DNA of 12,937 nt from JAGMCJ01 sp046761005 (GTDB lineage: Archaea > Thermoplasmatota > Thermoplasmata > RBG-16-68-12 > JAGMCJ01): positions 1-12,937 of the forward strand of contig JBHIFI010000046.1 in the NCBI GenBank assembly GCA_046761005.1, read 5' to 3'. Every line of letters starts with the position of its first letter. The first letter of the stretch is position 1. This document shows, one piece after another, positions 6,460-11,865 of the stretch. Position numbers and translations under genes: made by a program. The notes below the pieces were generated by a model. That model saw only the letters and a list, made by a program, of their open reading frames with translations. It was not told the origin of the DNA and did not search any database.

Positions 6460-6473
6460 AGGGGCACAACCGC

Positions 6474-6680
6474 CTAGGCTCTGAAGAAGAAATGAGGCCC
6501 GTTTTCCTTCTCCTTCGAGACTTGTTCCCGTCTGAACATGGTCTGCAGCAACCCGAGGCCCTCGCTCAAAGAGAGTAAGGCTTCCTGCTCGTTTTCCATA
6601 CCATACACCTCTCTGGCAATCTGATATGCTTTCAGCTTCTTTTCCTCCAGACTTTCAAGAATATGCTCCTTCCTCCTCTC
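6474..6680 (-). CDS. Small helical protein or remnant, start unclear
   Basis: On the minus strand the frame between a TGA at 6681-6683 and TAG at 6474-6476 reads like real protein for about 65 residues: ILESLEEKKLKAYQIAREVY, GMENEQEALLSLSEGLGLLQ, then TMFRREQVSKEKENGPHFFF-RA. It is strongly helical and charged. The first canonical starts are GTG 6608 (44 residues) and ATG 6599, which would discard the good-looking N-terminal helix. In the next frame ATG 6705 begins MSKNIHFLREEEGAYS and stops after 16 residues exactly where this frame becomes plausible. A single frame break near 6655-6680 would therefore join the two. Either a small gene with an unusual start or a frameshifted one is possible. 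I do not recognise the family. It lies between convergent and divergent neighbours and faces the acyl-CoA synthetase start. Confidence 0.35.
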   Translation of the reverse strand, partial: ERRKEHILESLEEKKLKAYQIAREVYGMENEQEALLSLSEGLGLLQTMFRREQVSKEKENGPHFFFRA

Positions 6681-6687
6681 TCAGAAA

Positions 6688-8475
6688 GTGAATGTTCTTG
6701 GACATATCCATACGGCTATGAAAAGCCTTCCAAATACCCCTCGCCATAGCAACGTTAAATATGCTGAGTGGATTCAGTTTAGACTCGACGAAGGGGGTAG
6801 ATACATCGAGGAAGAACCCTGGTTCAGTTTCTGGCCTGATGGCGTTCCGAAAACGATGGACTATCCCAAGAGCGGACTGCACGGATTTCTGGAGAGTTCC
6901 GCGAAGAAGTTTCCCAACAACACCGCTATTCTCTTCTACGGAAAAAAGACGAGCTACGCAGAGCTCCTCCACCAGGCCAAGTCGTTCTCTGTGGGACTTC
7001 AGTCTCTGGGTGTGAAGAAGGGTGATAGGGTTTCGCTCTTCCTCCCGAATGTGCCGCAGTTTGTCATTTCCTTCTTTGGTGCTCTGATGGCTGGTGCTGT
7101 GCTTGTTCAAACGAATCCGCTCTATACGGCAAGGGAATTGGAGAAGCAATTGAATGACTCTGAGTCTGAGACCATAGTGGCTGTGGATTTCCTCTACCCA
7201 AGGGTTGAAGAGATAAGGCGAAAGACGCCGCTAAGGAATGTGGCTATAGTCGACATCAAGGACGCGCTCCCCTTCCCGCTCAGCGCATTGTACTCCTTGA
7301 GAAAGAGGAGGGATGGCCATCATATCAAGATCCCTCAAAGGCCCTGGGCTCACCTCTTCAAAGACCTGCTCAGGACGGATGCCAAGAAAGCAAAGTCCGT
7401 CTCAATCAATCCCAAGGAGGACATCGCAATTCTCCAATACACGGGTGGGACGACAGGAACGCCAAAGGGTGCAATGCTTACTCACTACAATCTCGTTGCG
7501 AATACACTGCAAACAGACAGCTGGCTTCCTGATCGTCAGGAGGGGAAGGAGATCTTCCTTTGCGCTATCCCTCTGTTTCATGTCTATGGACTGACAACTG
7601 CAGTGCTATGTCCAGTTTCAATGGCCGCCACGATGATAGTCCATCCCGATCCCAGAGAGATATCTGCCCTTGTCAAGCTCATCAACAAGCATCGGCCCAC
7701 TGTCTTTCCCGGTGTTCCCGCTCTGTACATCGCGATAAACAATCATCCTCTGATCAAGAAAATGGACATCACTTCCATCAGGGCGTGTATCAGCGGGTCA
7801 GCGCCTCTCCCGCTTGACGTGAGGCGTCGATTCGAGAAACTCACGGGCGGGAAACTGGTCGAGGGGTATGGTTTGACGGAAGCCTCACCTGTGACACACT
7901 GCAATCCTTTATATGGCAAGGTGAAGGAATGCATAGGAATACCCCTTCCTGATACGGATTCGAGGATAGTCGATTTGGAAGAGGGAAAGAGGGAAATGGG
8001 GGTCGACGAGGCCGGGGAGCTCGTCATCAGAGGCCCCCAGGTGATGAAGGGATACTGGAGGAACCCCGAAGAGACGGCAGAGACGGTAAGGGATGGATGG
8101 CTGTACACAGGAGACATCGCCTACATGGACAAGGACGGATACTTCCACATAGTTGACAGAAAGAAGGATATGATTCTCGTTTCTGGGTATAACGTCTATC
8201 CTCGCGAGGTTGAGGACGTGCTATATGAGCATTCTGCCGTGAAAGAGGCAGCGGTCGTTGGAATTCCTCACAATCGGAGCGGGGAGGTTGTTAAGGCGTT
8301 TCTCGCGCTCAAGGAGGGGAAGAAAGCAACCCAAGAGGAGATCCAGGAGCACTGCAGGGAGAGCCTCGCTCCTTACAAGGTTCCCAAGATGGTGGAGTTC
8401 CGGAAGGAACTCCCGAAGTCCGCGGTTGGAAAGATACTGAGAAGGGAGCTCAAAGAGAAGACTGGAAGTAGGTAA
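6688..8475 (+). CDS. AMP-forming acyl-CoA synthetase (long-chain fatty acid--CoA ligase-like)
   Basis: A protein of up to 595 residues of the ANL (acyl/aryl-CoA synthetase) superfamily. It activates a carboxylic acid with ATP to an acyl-adenylate and passes the acyl group to CoA. The phosphate-binding loop YTGGTTGTPKG is at about 251-261, the A5-type motif YGLTEASPVTHCNP near 395-408, the A7/A8 motifs GWLYTGDIAYMDKDGYFHIV and DRKKDMILVSGYNVYPREVE near 470-510, and the adenylation Lys in KSAVGKILRRE near residue 581. The N-terminus is long (EWIQFRLDEGGRYIEEEPWF before the usual core). GTG 6688 is the first start; ATG 6718 (MKSLPNT...) is a good alternative. The FadD-like order and length fit medium/long-chain fatty acids, but substrate cannot be read from sequence. 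The thiolase gene follows 22 bp downstream, so the two are probably one operon. Confidence 0.93.
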   Translation: MNVLGHIHTAMKSLPNTPRHSNVKYAEWIQFRLDEGGRYIEEEPWFSFWPDGVPKTMDYPKSGLHGFLESSAKKFPNNTAILFYGKKTSYAELLHQAKSFSVGLQSLGVKKGDRVSLFLPNVPQFVISFFGALMAGAVLVQTNPLYTARELEKQLNDSESETIVAVDFLYPRVEEIRRKTPLRNVAIVDIKDALPFPLSALYSLRKRRDGHHIKIPQRPWAHLFKDLLRTDAKKAKSVSINPKEDIAILQYTGGTTGTPKGAMLTHYNLVANTLQTDSWLPDRQEGKEIFLCAIPLFHVYGLTTAVLCPVSMAATMIVHPDPREISALVKLINKHRPTVFPGVPALYIAINNHPLIKKMDITSIRACISGSAPLPLDVRRRFEKLTGGKLVEGYGLTEASPVTHCNPLYGKVKECIGIPLPDTDSRIVDLEEGKREMGVDEAGELVIRGPQVMKGYWRNPEETAETVRDGWLYTGDIAYMDKDGYFHIVDRKKDMILVSGYNVYPREVEDVLYEHSAVKEAAVVGIPHNRSGEVVKAFLALKEGKKATQEEIQEHCRESLAPYKVPKMVEFRKELPKSAVGKILRRELKEKTGSR

Positions 8476-8497
8476 TAGGCTCTATGAGGACGGGGAT

Positions 8498-9655
8498 ATG
8501 ATGAGAAGAGTCTGCATTGTGGGCGCCGGTCAAAACAGATACGGAATGAGGGAGGAAACGGCTCGCGAGGCTGCCGCCAAGGTGGCCCACGAGGCGATAT
8601 TGGACGCTGGGCTTTCGCCAAAGGATATAGAGATGATATACGCCACCAATGTCCTCGGGATTGTGGAGAGCCAGGGTCACGTCGGTCCCCTGATTGCTAC
8701 AAGCCTTGGGATACCGCATGTACCCTCCCTCACGATAGAGGCGGCTTGCGCTAGCGGGAGCGTCTCCTTCAGGGAGGCCTACATCAGCGTCGCCTCTGGG
8801 ATATTCGATATCGCCCTAGTTGTCGGGAGCGAGAAGATGAGCCAGTTGGATGTTTTTACTGCAACCTCTTACTTCGCCATGGGCTCTGATTACACATACG
8901 AGGGAAGGAATGGAGTTACCTTTCCGGGACTCTATGCGCTTATGGCGACTGCCTACATGCACAAGTATGGTGCGACTGAGGAGCAATTGGCTGCGATCGC
9001 GGTGAAGAGTCACAGTAATGGCGCGAAGAATCCGAATGCCCACTTTCAGAAGGAGATAACGATCGAGGATGTGATGAAGTCCAGAATGGTCGCCTGGCCC
9101 TTGAAGCTGTTCGATTGCTGTCCCTTCTCGGATGGCGCCTCGGCGGTCGTCCTCACATCAGAAGAGAAGGCGAAGGAGCTGAGCGATGAGCGGGTGTACG
9201 TGCTCGGCTCGGGTCGGGCGGGAATGACCGCGGCTTTGCACGACAGGGAGGATTTGACCAGGATGGACTCCGCAAGGCTGGCGGGAGAACAGGCGTTCAA
9301 GCAGGCGGGTGTGGACCGAAAGGACATCGATCTCGCGGAGGTGCATGACTGCTTCACAATTGCAGAGGCTATTGCTCTGGAAGAGCTCGGTTTCGTGGGG
9401 CGTGGTCAGGGTGCTGAGACAGCCGAGGAAGGACTGACTGAGATCGACGGTGAACTGCCTGTGAACACCTCAGGCGGGCTCAAATCCAAGGGTCATCCCA
9501 TCGGAGCGACGGGGGTCGGGCAGATAATCGAGGCGTATGAGCAGCTTCTCGGGAAGAGCGGGGAGAGGCAGGTCAAGGATGCGGAGATAGGGCTCACCCA
9601 TAATGTGGGAGCCACGGGCGGGACCGCTACGGTTCACATATTCGGGAGGCGATAG
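8498..9655 (+). CDS. Thiolase-superfamily protein, SCP-x/archaeal acetoacetyl-CoA thiolase type
   Basis: A 385-residue cytosolic enzyme. The nucleophile Cys84 lies in TIEAACASGSVSFREAYISV. The HDCF motif (VHDCFTIAEAIALEE, about residue 288) carries the second catalytic Cys typical of SCP-x and archaeal thiolases. The His of GGLKSKGHPIGATGVGQ lies near 330, and the C-terminal THNVGATGG loop is present. These enzymes condense acetyl-CoA to acetoacetyl-CoA or cleave 3-ketoacyl-CoA. In many archaea they form a complex with HMG-CoA synthase and a DUF35 protein for mevalonate synthesis. Here HMG-CoA synthase is absent, while an acyl-CoA synthetase precedes and a DUF35 gene overlaps or abuts, so a fatty-acid-type or other acyl-CoA pathway is as likely. 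The two starts ATG 8498 and 8501 are adjacent; GGA/GGGG sequence precedes them. Confidence 0.93.
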   Translation: MMRRVCIVGAGQNRYGMREETAREAAAKVAHEAILDAGLSPKDIEMIYATNVLGIVESQGHVGPLIATSLGIPHVPSLTIEAACASGSVSFREAYISVASGIFDIALVVGSEKMSQLDVFTATSYFAMGSDYTYEGRNGVTFPGLYALMATAYMHKYGATEEQLAAIAVKSHSNGAKNPNAHFQKEITIEDVMKSRMVAWPLKLFDCCPFSDGASAVVLTSEEKAKELSDERVYVLGSGRAGMTAALHDREDLTRMDSARLAGEQAFKQAGVDRKDIDLAEVHDCFTIAEAIALEELGFVGRGQGAETAEEGLTEIDGELPVNTSGGLKSKGHPIGATGVGQIIEAYEQLLGKSGERQVKDAEIGLTHNVGATGGTATVHIFGRR

Positions 9656-9656
9656 C

Positions 9657-10022
9657 ACGACTTCGATAGGCGAGTACATCGAAGCAGCCAGAAATGGGAT
9701 TTTGAGAGGAGTCGAGTGCTCCGAGTGTGGGCATTCCCAGGTTACAACCGCCGAGACATGTGCGAAATGTGGCAGCGCAAACCTCGCAAAGACCGACTTC
9801 TCGAACGAGGGAACGGTGGTGACATACACGATTCTCGACGTGCCATCCGAGCTTTTCATCGACGATGCTCCTTATGCGTTTGTGGTCGTTCAGCTTGAGG
9901 ATGGGCCCAGATGCACTGGATGGATGCCATATGTCAAGAGGCCAGGGGACATCGCCATAGGCGACAAGGTCAGATTTGTGAAGACATACAAGCCTGGAAT
10001 GGTCTTCGAGAAGGTTAGCTGA
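9657..10022 (+). CDS. DUF35 OB-fold/zinc-ribbon protein, thiolase partner, apparent ACG start
   Basis: A 121-residue protein from the ACG at 9657. Four Cys in CSECGHSQVTTAETCAKCGS (Cys21, 24, 35, 38) form a zinc ribbon. The rest (FSNEGTVVTYTILDVPSEL..., YAFVVVQLEDGPRCTGWMPY, GDKVRFVKTYKPGMVFEKV) is the OB fold of DUF35/ChsH2-like proteins. In archaea such proteins bind CoA thioesters and bridge thiolase to HMG-CoA synthase; elsewhere they support SCP-x-type thiolases. The gene follows the thiolase by 1 bp. No ATG, GTG or TTG exists at the expected N-terminus (TTSIGEYIEAARNG). ACG 9657 has GGGAGG at 9644-9649, 7 nt upstream. The only canonical upstream start is ATG 9603, which would overlap the thiolase by 53 bp and add 18 atypical residues. 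ACG may be a true non-canonical start, or an ATG changed by mutation or error. Confidence 0.9.
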   Translation, partial: TTSIGEYIEAARNGILRGVECSECGHSQVTTAETCAKCGSANLAKTDFSNEGTVVTYTILDVPSELFIDDAPYAFVVVQLEDGPRCTGWMPYVKRPGDIAIGDKVRFVKTYKPGMVFEKVS

Positions 10023-10029
10023 GACAAGT

Positions 10030-10054
10030 GTGAGTTCTCACCCGCTATATATAT
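10030..10054 (+). promoter_or_regulatory. Palindrome directly upstream of a TATA box
   Basis: GTGAG (10030-10034), TT, and CTCAC (10037-10041) form a perfect short inverted repeat. TATATATAT follows at 10046-10054. The arrangement looks like an operator or BRE-side element with a strong TATA box, and would start a transcript near 10078-10082, ahead of the 11-bp array. The palindrome could also close the preceding operon as a weak hairpin. Confidence 0.4.
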
Positions 10055-10130
10055 CGGCGTTCCTTCTACGGGGCGCGGTGTCGGAAGCGGTGCGACGCGG
10101 AGACTCTATCTCATTCGGAAATGTCCCCGA

Positions 10131-10207
10131 AGTGGATTTGGAGCGGATTTGAAGCGGAGCGGAAGCGGAGAAACAGCGGACAACAAGCGGAGGATGAGCG
10201 GGGCAGG
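10131..10207 (+). repeat. 11-bp tandem repeat array with AGCGGA core (7 units)
   Basis: AGYGGA cores begin at exactly 10131, 10142, 10153, 10164, 10175, 10186 and 10197, that is every 11 bp. The first unit reads AGTGGA, the last AGCGGG, the others AGCGGA. One extra core sits half-way at 10158. The remaining five bases of each unit vary (TTTGG, TTTGA, GCGGA, GAAAC, CAACA, GGATG, GCAGG). Eleven is not a multiple of three, so the array is unlikely to be shaped by coding. It places cores on nearly the same face of the helix. Confidence 0.75.
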
Positions 10208-10259
10208 GAGGGAGGATGTCCGCGACCTCGTGAGAGAGCTGAGCTCGGTGGACGTGATG
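10196..10259 (+). repeat. Duplicated segment, copy 1 (encodes LVRELSSVDVM)
   Basis: The core 10227-10259 matches 11029-11061 at 28 of 33 bases. All five differences (A/G, C/T, G/T, G/T, C/A) fall on third codon positions of the same frame, so the peptide changes only Asp to Glu. A looser match with small indels extends about 30 bp upstream (TGAGCG, CAGGGA/CAAGGA, GAGGA, GTC). Confidence 0.65.
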
Positions 10260-10319
10260 CTCCTGGCAGGTGTTCCTGTCAGCGGCTGCAAGGGATATGT
10301 CAATGAAGTAAGCCTTATG

Positions 10320-10342
10320 TATTACAAGTAATATATGTTACA
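10320..10342 (+). promoter_or_regulatory. vapBC promoter with palindromic operator
   Basis: TATTAC (10320-10325), AA, and GTAATA (10328-10333) form a perfect inverted repeat. An overlapping GTAATATATGTTAC makes a second, imperfect one. It ends 11 bp before the vapB ATG at 10345. VapB antitoxins with ribbon-helix-helix folds commonly bind such palindromes to repress their own operon. Confidence 0.5.
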
Positions 10343-10344
10343 TC

Positions 10345-10593
10345 ATGAAGGTCGTCAGCGTCAAGGTCGACGAAGAGACCAAGAAGAAGATGGAATCCTT
10401 CCCGGACATCAACTGGTCTGAGGTCATCAGGAGGAGCATCAGCAGAAGGCTCGAGACCGAGGAGGCCCTCCGCAAGGGCATCGATCGGAAGCGCGCCCTG
10501 AGGGCGGCGATGAGCATGGACCGCCTGAGGAAGAGAAGCTCTGGACAGTGGAGCGGCTCGGAGGAGATAAGGAAATGGCGCCAAAGGCGGTAG
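10345..10593 (+). CDS. vapB: VapB-type antitoxin, ribbon-helix-helix
   Basis: An 82-residue protein. Residues 1-40 (MKVVSVKVDEETKKKMESFP, DINWSEVIRRSISRRLETE) have the short beta strand followed by two helices of a MetJ/Arc/CopG-type ribbon-helix-helix DNA-binding domain. The NWSEVIR motif is common in archaeal VapB proteins. The strongly basic C-terminal half (RKRALRAAMSMDRLRKRSS, WRQRR) is expected to wrap the toxin and neutralise its PIN active site. The gene overlaps vapC by 19 bp, so the pair is translationally coupled. A palindrome immediately upstream is the likely operator. Confidence 0.88.
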   Translation: MKVVSVKVDEETKKKMESFPDINWSEVIRRSISRRLETEEALRKGIDRKRALRAAMSMDRLRKRSSGQWSGSEEIRKWRQRR

Positions 10594-11003
10594 TCGTCGA
10601 CGCATCGGTTGCCGTGAAGTGGTTCAATGCCGAGGACTTCTCCGAGCAGGCCACCGCCTTACGGGATGACCATGTGTCTGGTGATGTGGTATTGGCGGCA
10701 CCGAGCCTTCTCGTCTGGGAGGTGTGCAATGCCCTCAGGTTCAACCCAGAGACTGGCTCGACCGAGGTGCGAAAGGCCCTTAGGGACCTGTGCGACCTGC
10801 AGATGGTCCTTGTTGGACCGGATCCCGAGTGGATGGGCGACGCGGTCGGTGAGGCCTTCGAGAAGGGGGTTACTCTGTATGATTCCAGCTATCTCGCACT
10901 TGCATCGCATCTAAGGGCTTCCTTCTACTCTGCCGATGATGTGCTGCTTTCCAAGGCAGAAGCTGAGCGGGCAAATCACATCTCGATGTACGGGGCGGAG
11001 TGA
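10575..11003 (+). CDS. vapC: VapC-type PIN-domain ribonuclease toxin
   Basis: A 142-residue protein. The four acidic residues of a PIN nuclease are all in place: Asp9 in VVVDASVAVKWF, Glu49 in LLVWEVCNAL, Asp103 in TLYDSSYLALA and Asp121 in FYSADDVLL. They would bind Mg2+/Mn2+ for RNA cleavage, typically of tRNA or rRNA in VapC toxins. ATG 10575 is chosen over the upstream ATG 10548, because the PIN fold begins at AVVVDAS and GGAG lies at 10562-10565, about 9 nt before it. The reading frame is intact, so the toxin is presumably active and held by VapB. Confidence 0.92.
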   Translation: MAPKAVVVDASVAVKWFNAEDFSEQATALRDDHVSGDVVLAAPSLLVWEVCNALRFNPETGSTEVRKALRDLCDLQMVLVGPDPEWMGDAVGEAFEKGVTLYDSSYLALASHLRASFYSADDVLLSKAEAERANHISMYGAE

Positions 11004-11061
11004 GCGCAAGGAACCGAGGAGTCGTCGGCTCGTGAGGGAGCTGAGTTCTGTTGAAGTGATG
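11000..11061 (+). repeat. Duplicated segment, copy 2 (encodes LVRELSSVEVM)
   Basis: The second copy of the segment found at 10196-10259, lying just after the vapC stop. The core 11029-11061 is in a frame that reads RLVRELSSVEVMSFPPVS and ends at TGA 11080-11082. No good canonical start precedes it, except the GTG within the repeat itself. The two copies bracket vapBC as direct repeats about 800 bp apart. Confidence 0.65.
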
Positions 11062-11078
11062 AGCTTCCCGCCTGTCTC

Positions 11079-11285
11079 GTGAAGAGGGACAGCACATACA
11101 CATTTAGGAAGGGAAGACCAATAGACAGTTTTGCAAGCATCAAGAGTAGCTTCACCTACTCGGATGTCATGCAGTTCATAGAACAGGATGAGATTGTGAC
11201 AAGAAGAGACGATGAACCCTTCTACATCGGTGTAAATAACATGGAATGCGAAATTCTTACCCCAAGGGAGGCAGTTGTGGCTTAG
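11079..11285 (+). CDS. Hypothetical 68-residue protein
   Basis: A frame from GTG 11079 to TAG 11283-11285. It reads MKRDSTYTFRKGRPIDSFAS, then IKSSFTYSDVMQFIEQDEIV, then TRRDDEPFYIGVNNMECEIL and TPREAVVA. The composition is plausible for a small soluble protein. No family is recognised and no purine-rich ribosome site is obvious. The GTG overlaps the TGA that ends the preceding LVRELSSVEVM frame (GTGA), which could mean coupled translation or a frame break in one longer gene. Base composition is more AT-rich than vapBC. Confidence 0.45.
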   Translation: MKRDSTYTFRKGRPIDSFASIKSSFTYSDVMQFIEQDEIVTRRDDEPFYIGVNNMECEILTPREAVVA

Positions 11286-11365
11286 GTTTTCTCGAAAGGG
11301 ATGTATTAGGGGAGAGAAGAGTACTGAGCTATCCATTCTACATCACCCATCTAGCTAACCAAAGG

Positions 11366-11372
11366 CTTAAAT
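11366..11372 (+). promoter_or_regulatory. TATA-like box for the RRM gene
   Basis: GGCTTAAATGCC lies about 26-30 bp before the base of the leader hairpin (11402). A transcript starting near 11395-11398 would therefore begin just before the hairpin. Confidence 0.4.
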
Positions 11373-11401
11373 GCCATAGCTGCAATAGGAGCCGTCTGAG
11401 A

Positions 11402-11431
11402 CGTTTCCCGGACCGTAGTGAACGGGAGACG
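11402..11431 (+). promoter_or_regulatory. 5' UTR stem-loop ahead of the RRM protein gene
   Basis: CGTTTCCCG (11402-11410) pairs with CGGGAGACG (11423-11431) in a 9-bp stem with one G-T pair and a 12-nt loop (GACCGTAGTGAA). It ends 4 bp before GAGG (11435-11438), the ribosome site of the RRM gene. Position and strength suggest a cis-element such as a binding site for the RRM protein itself or a temperature-responsive leader; function is inferred. Confidence 0.5.
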
Positions 11432-11444
11432 AAAGAGGAATAGA

Positions 11445-11717
11445 ATGAACATATACGTAGGTAATCTACCACGTGAGGTCACCGAGAATGAACTCAGGGA
11501 GGCTTTCGAAGCCTTCGGAGAGGTCGCATCGGCCAAGATAATCACTGACAAGCTCAGCGGAGTATCGAGAGGATTCGGATTCGTTGAGATGCCAACTGAT
11601 GCTGAAGCCCAGGAAGCGATCGCGGGCCTTAATGGAAAGGACATGAAGGGTCGAACCCTTACCGTCAATAAGGCACGTCCTCGTTCCGATAGAGACAGCA
11701 GACGGCGCTCTTGGTAG
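11445..11717 (+). CDS. Single-RRM RNA-binding protein
   Basis: A 90-residue protein made of one RNA recognition motif and a short basic tail. RNP2 is IYVGNL at residues 3-8. RNP1 is RGFGFVEM near 45-52 with the aromatic residues (Phe, Phe) that stack on RNA bases. The beta-alpha-beta-beta-alpha-beta order is complete (ELREAFEAFGEVASAKIITD, AEAQEAIAGLNGKDMKGRTL, TVNKARP). The tail is RPRSDRDSRRRSW. It resembles the cold-inducible Rbp proteins of cyanobacteria and other bacteria more than multi-domain eukaryotic proteins. Its likely job is binding single-stranded mRNA, perhaps in stress or cold adaptation. ATG 11445 is chosen because GAGG lies 6 nt upstream; the ATG at 11418 sits inside the leader hairpin. 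The gene stands alone. Confidence 0.93.
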   Translation: MNIYVGNLPREVTENELREAFEAFGEVASAKIITDKLSGVSRGFGFVEMPTDAEAQEAIAGLNGKDMKGRTLTVNKARPRSDRDSRRRSW

Positions 11718-11865
11718 ACTCTCGCTAGGGAAATAGCTCCAACAGAGATTCGCACACGAGTTGTGGATGGAAGAGTTGCCTGAGTCAGTTTGGTAATCTC
11801 TGACTTTACCATAATAGTGTTAAGCGAAATTCAAGCTAGATTAGTGGTAACCATCCTCGCGCTAA

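Larger units (their letters stand above)
10023..10344 (+). other. Gene-poor spacer between the thiolase operon and vapB
   Basis: Beyond the palindrome/TATA element and the 11-bp array, this spacer holds open frames without recognisable product. One is open from ATG 10149 to 10331 and ends ...REDVRDLVRELSSVDVM and then LLAGVPVSGCKGYVNEVSLM-YYK. Another starts at ATG 10121 (MSPKWIWSGFEAERKRRNSG). The LVRELSSVDVM segment is repeated after vapC. The spacer may be what is left of an older gene or toxin-antitoxin locus. No complete gene is called here. Confidence 0.4.

Noticed and set aside
6655..7149. Minus-strand 164-residue frame opposite the acyl-CoA synthetase
   Set aside because: Most of it is antisense to conserved synthetase sequence. 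Only its last 16 residues might belong to a real minus-strand gene.
10131..10207. The 11-bp array as a CRISPR array
   Set aside because: Units are far too short and only six bases are conserved; there are no spacers of CRISPR length and no cas genes.
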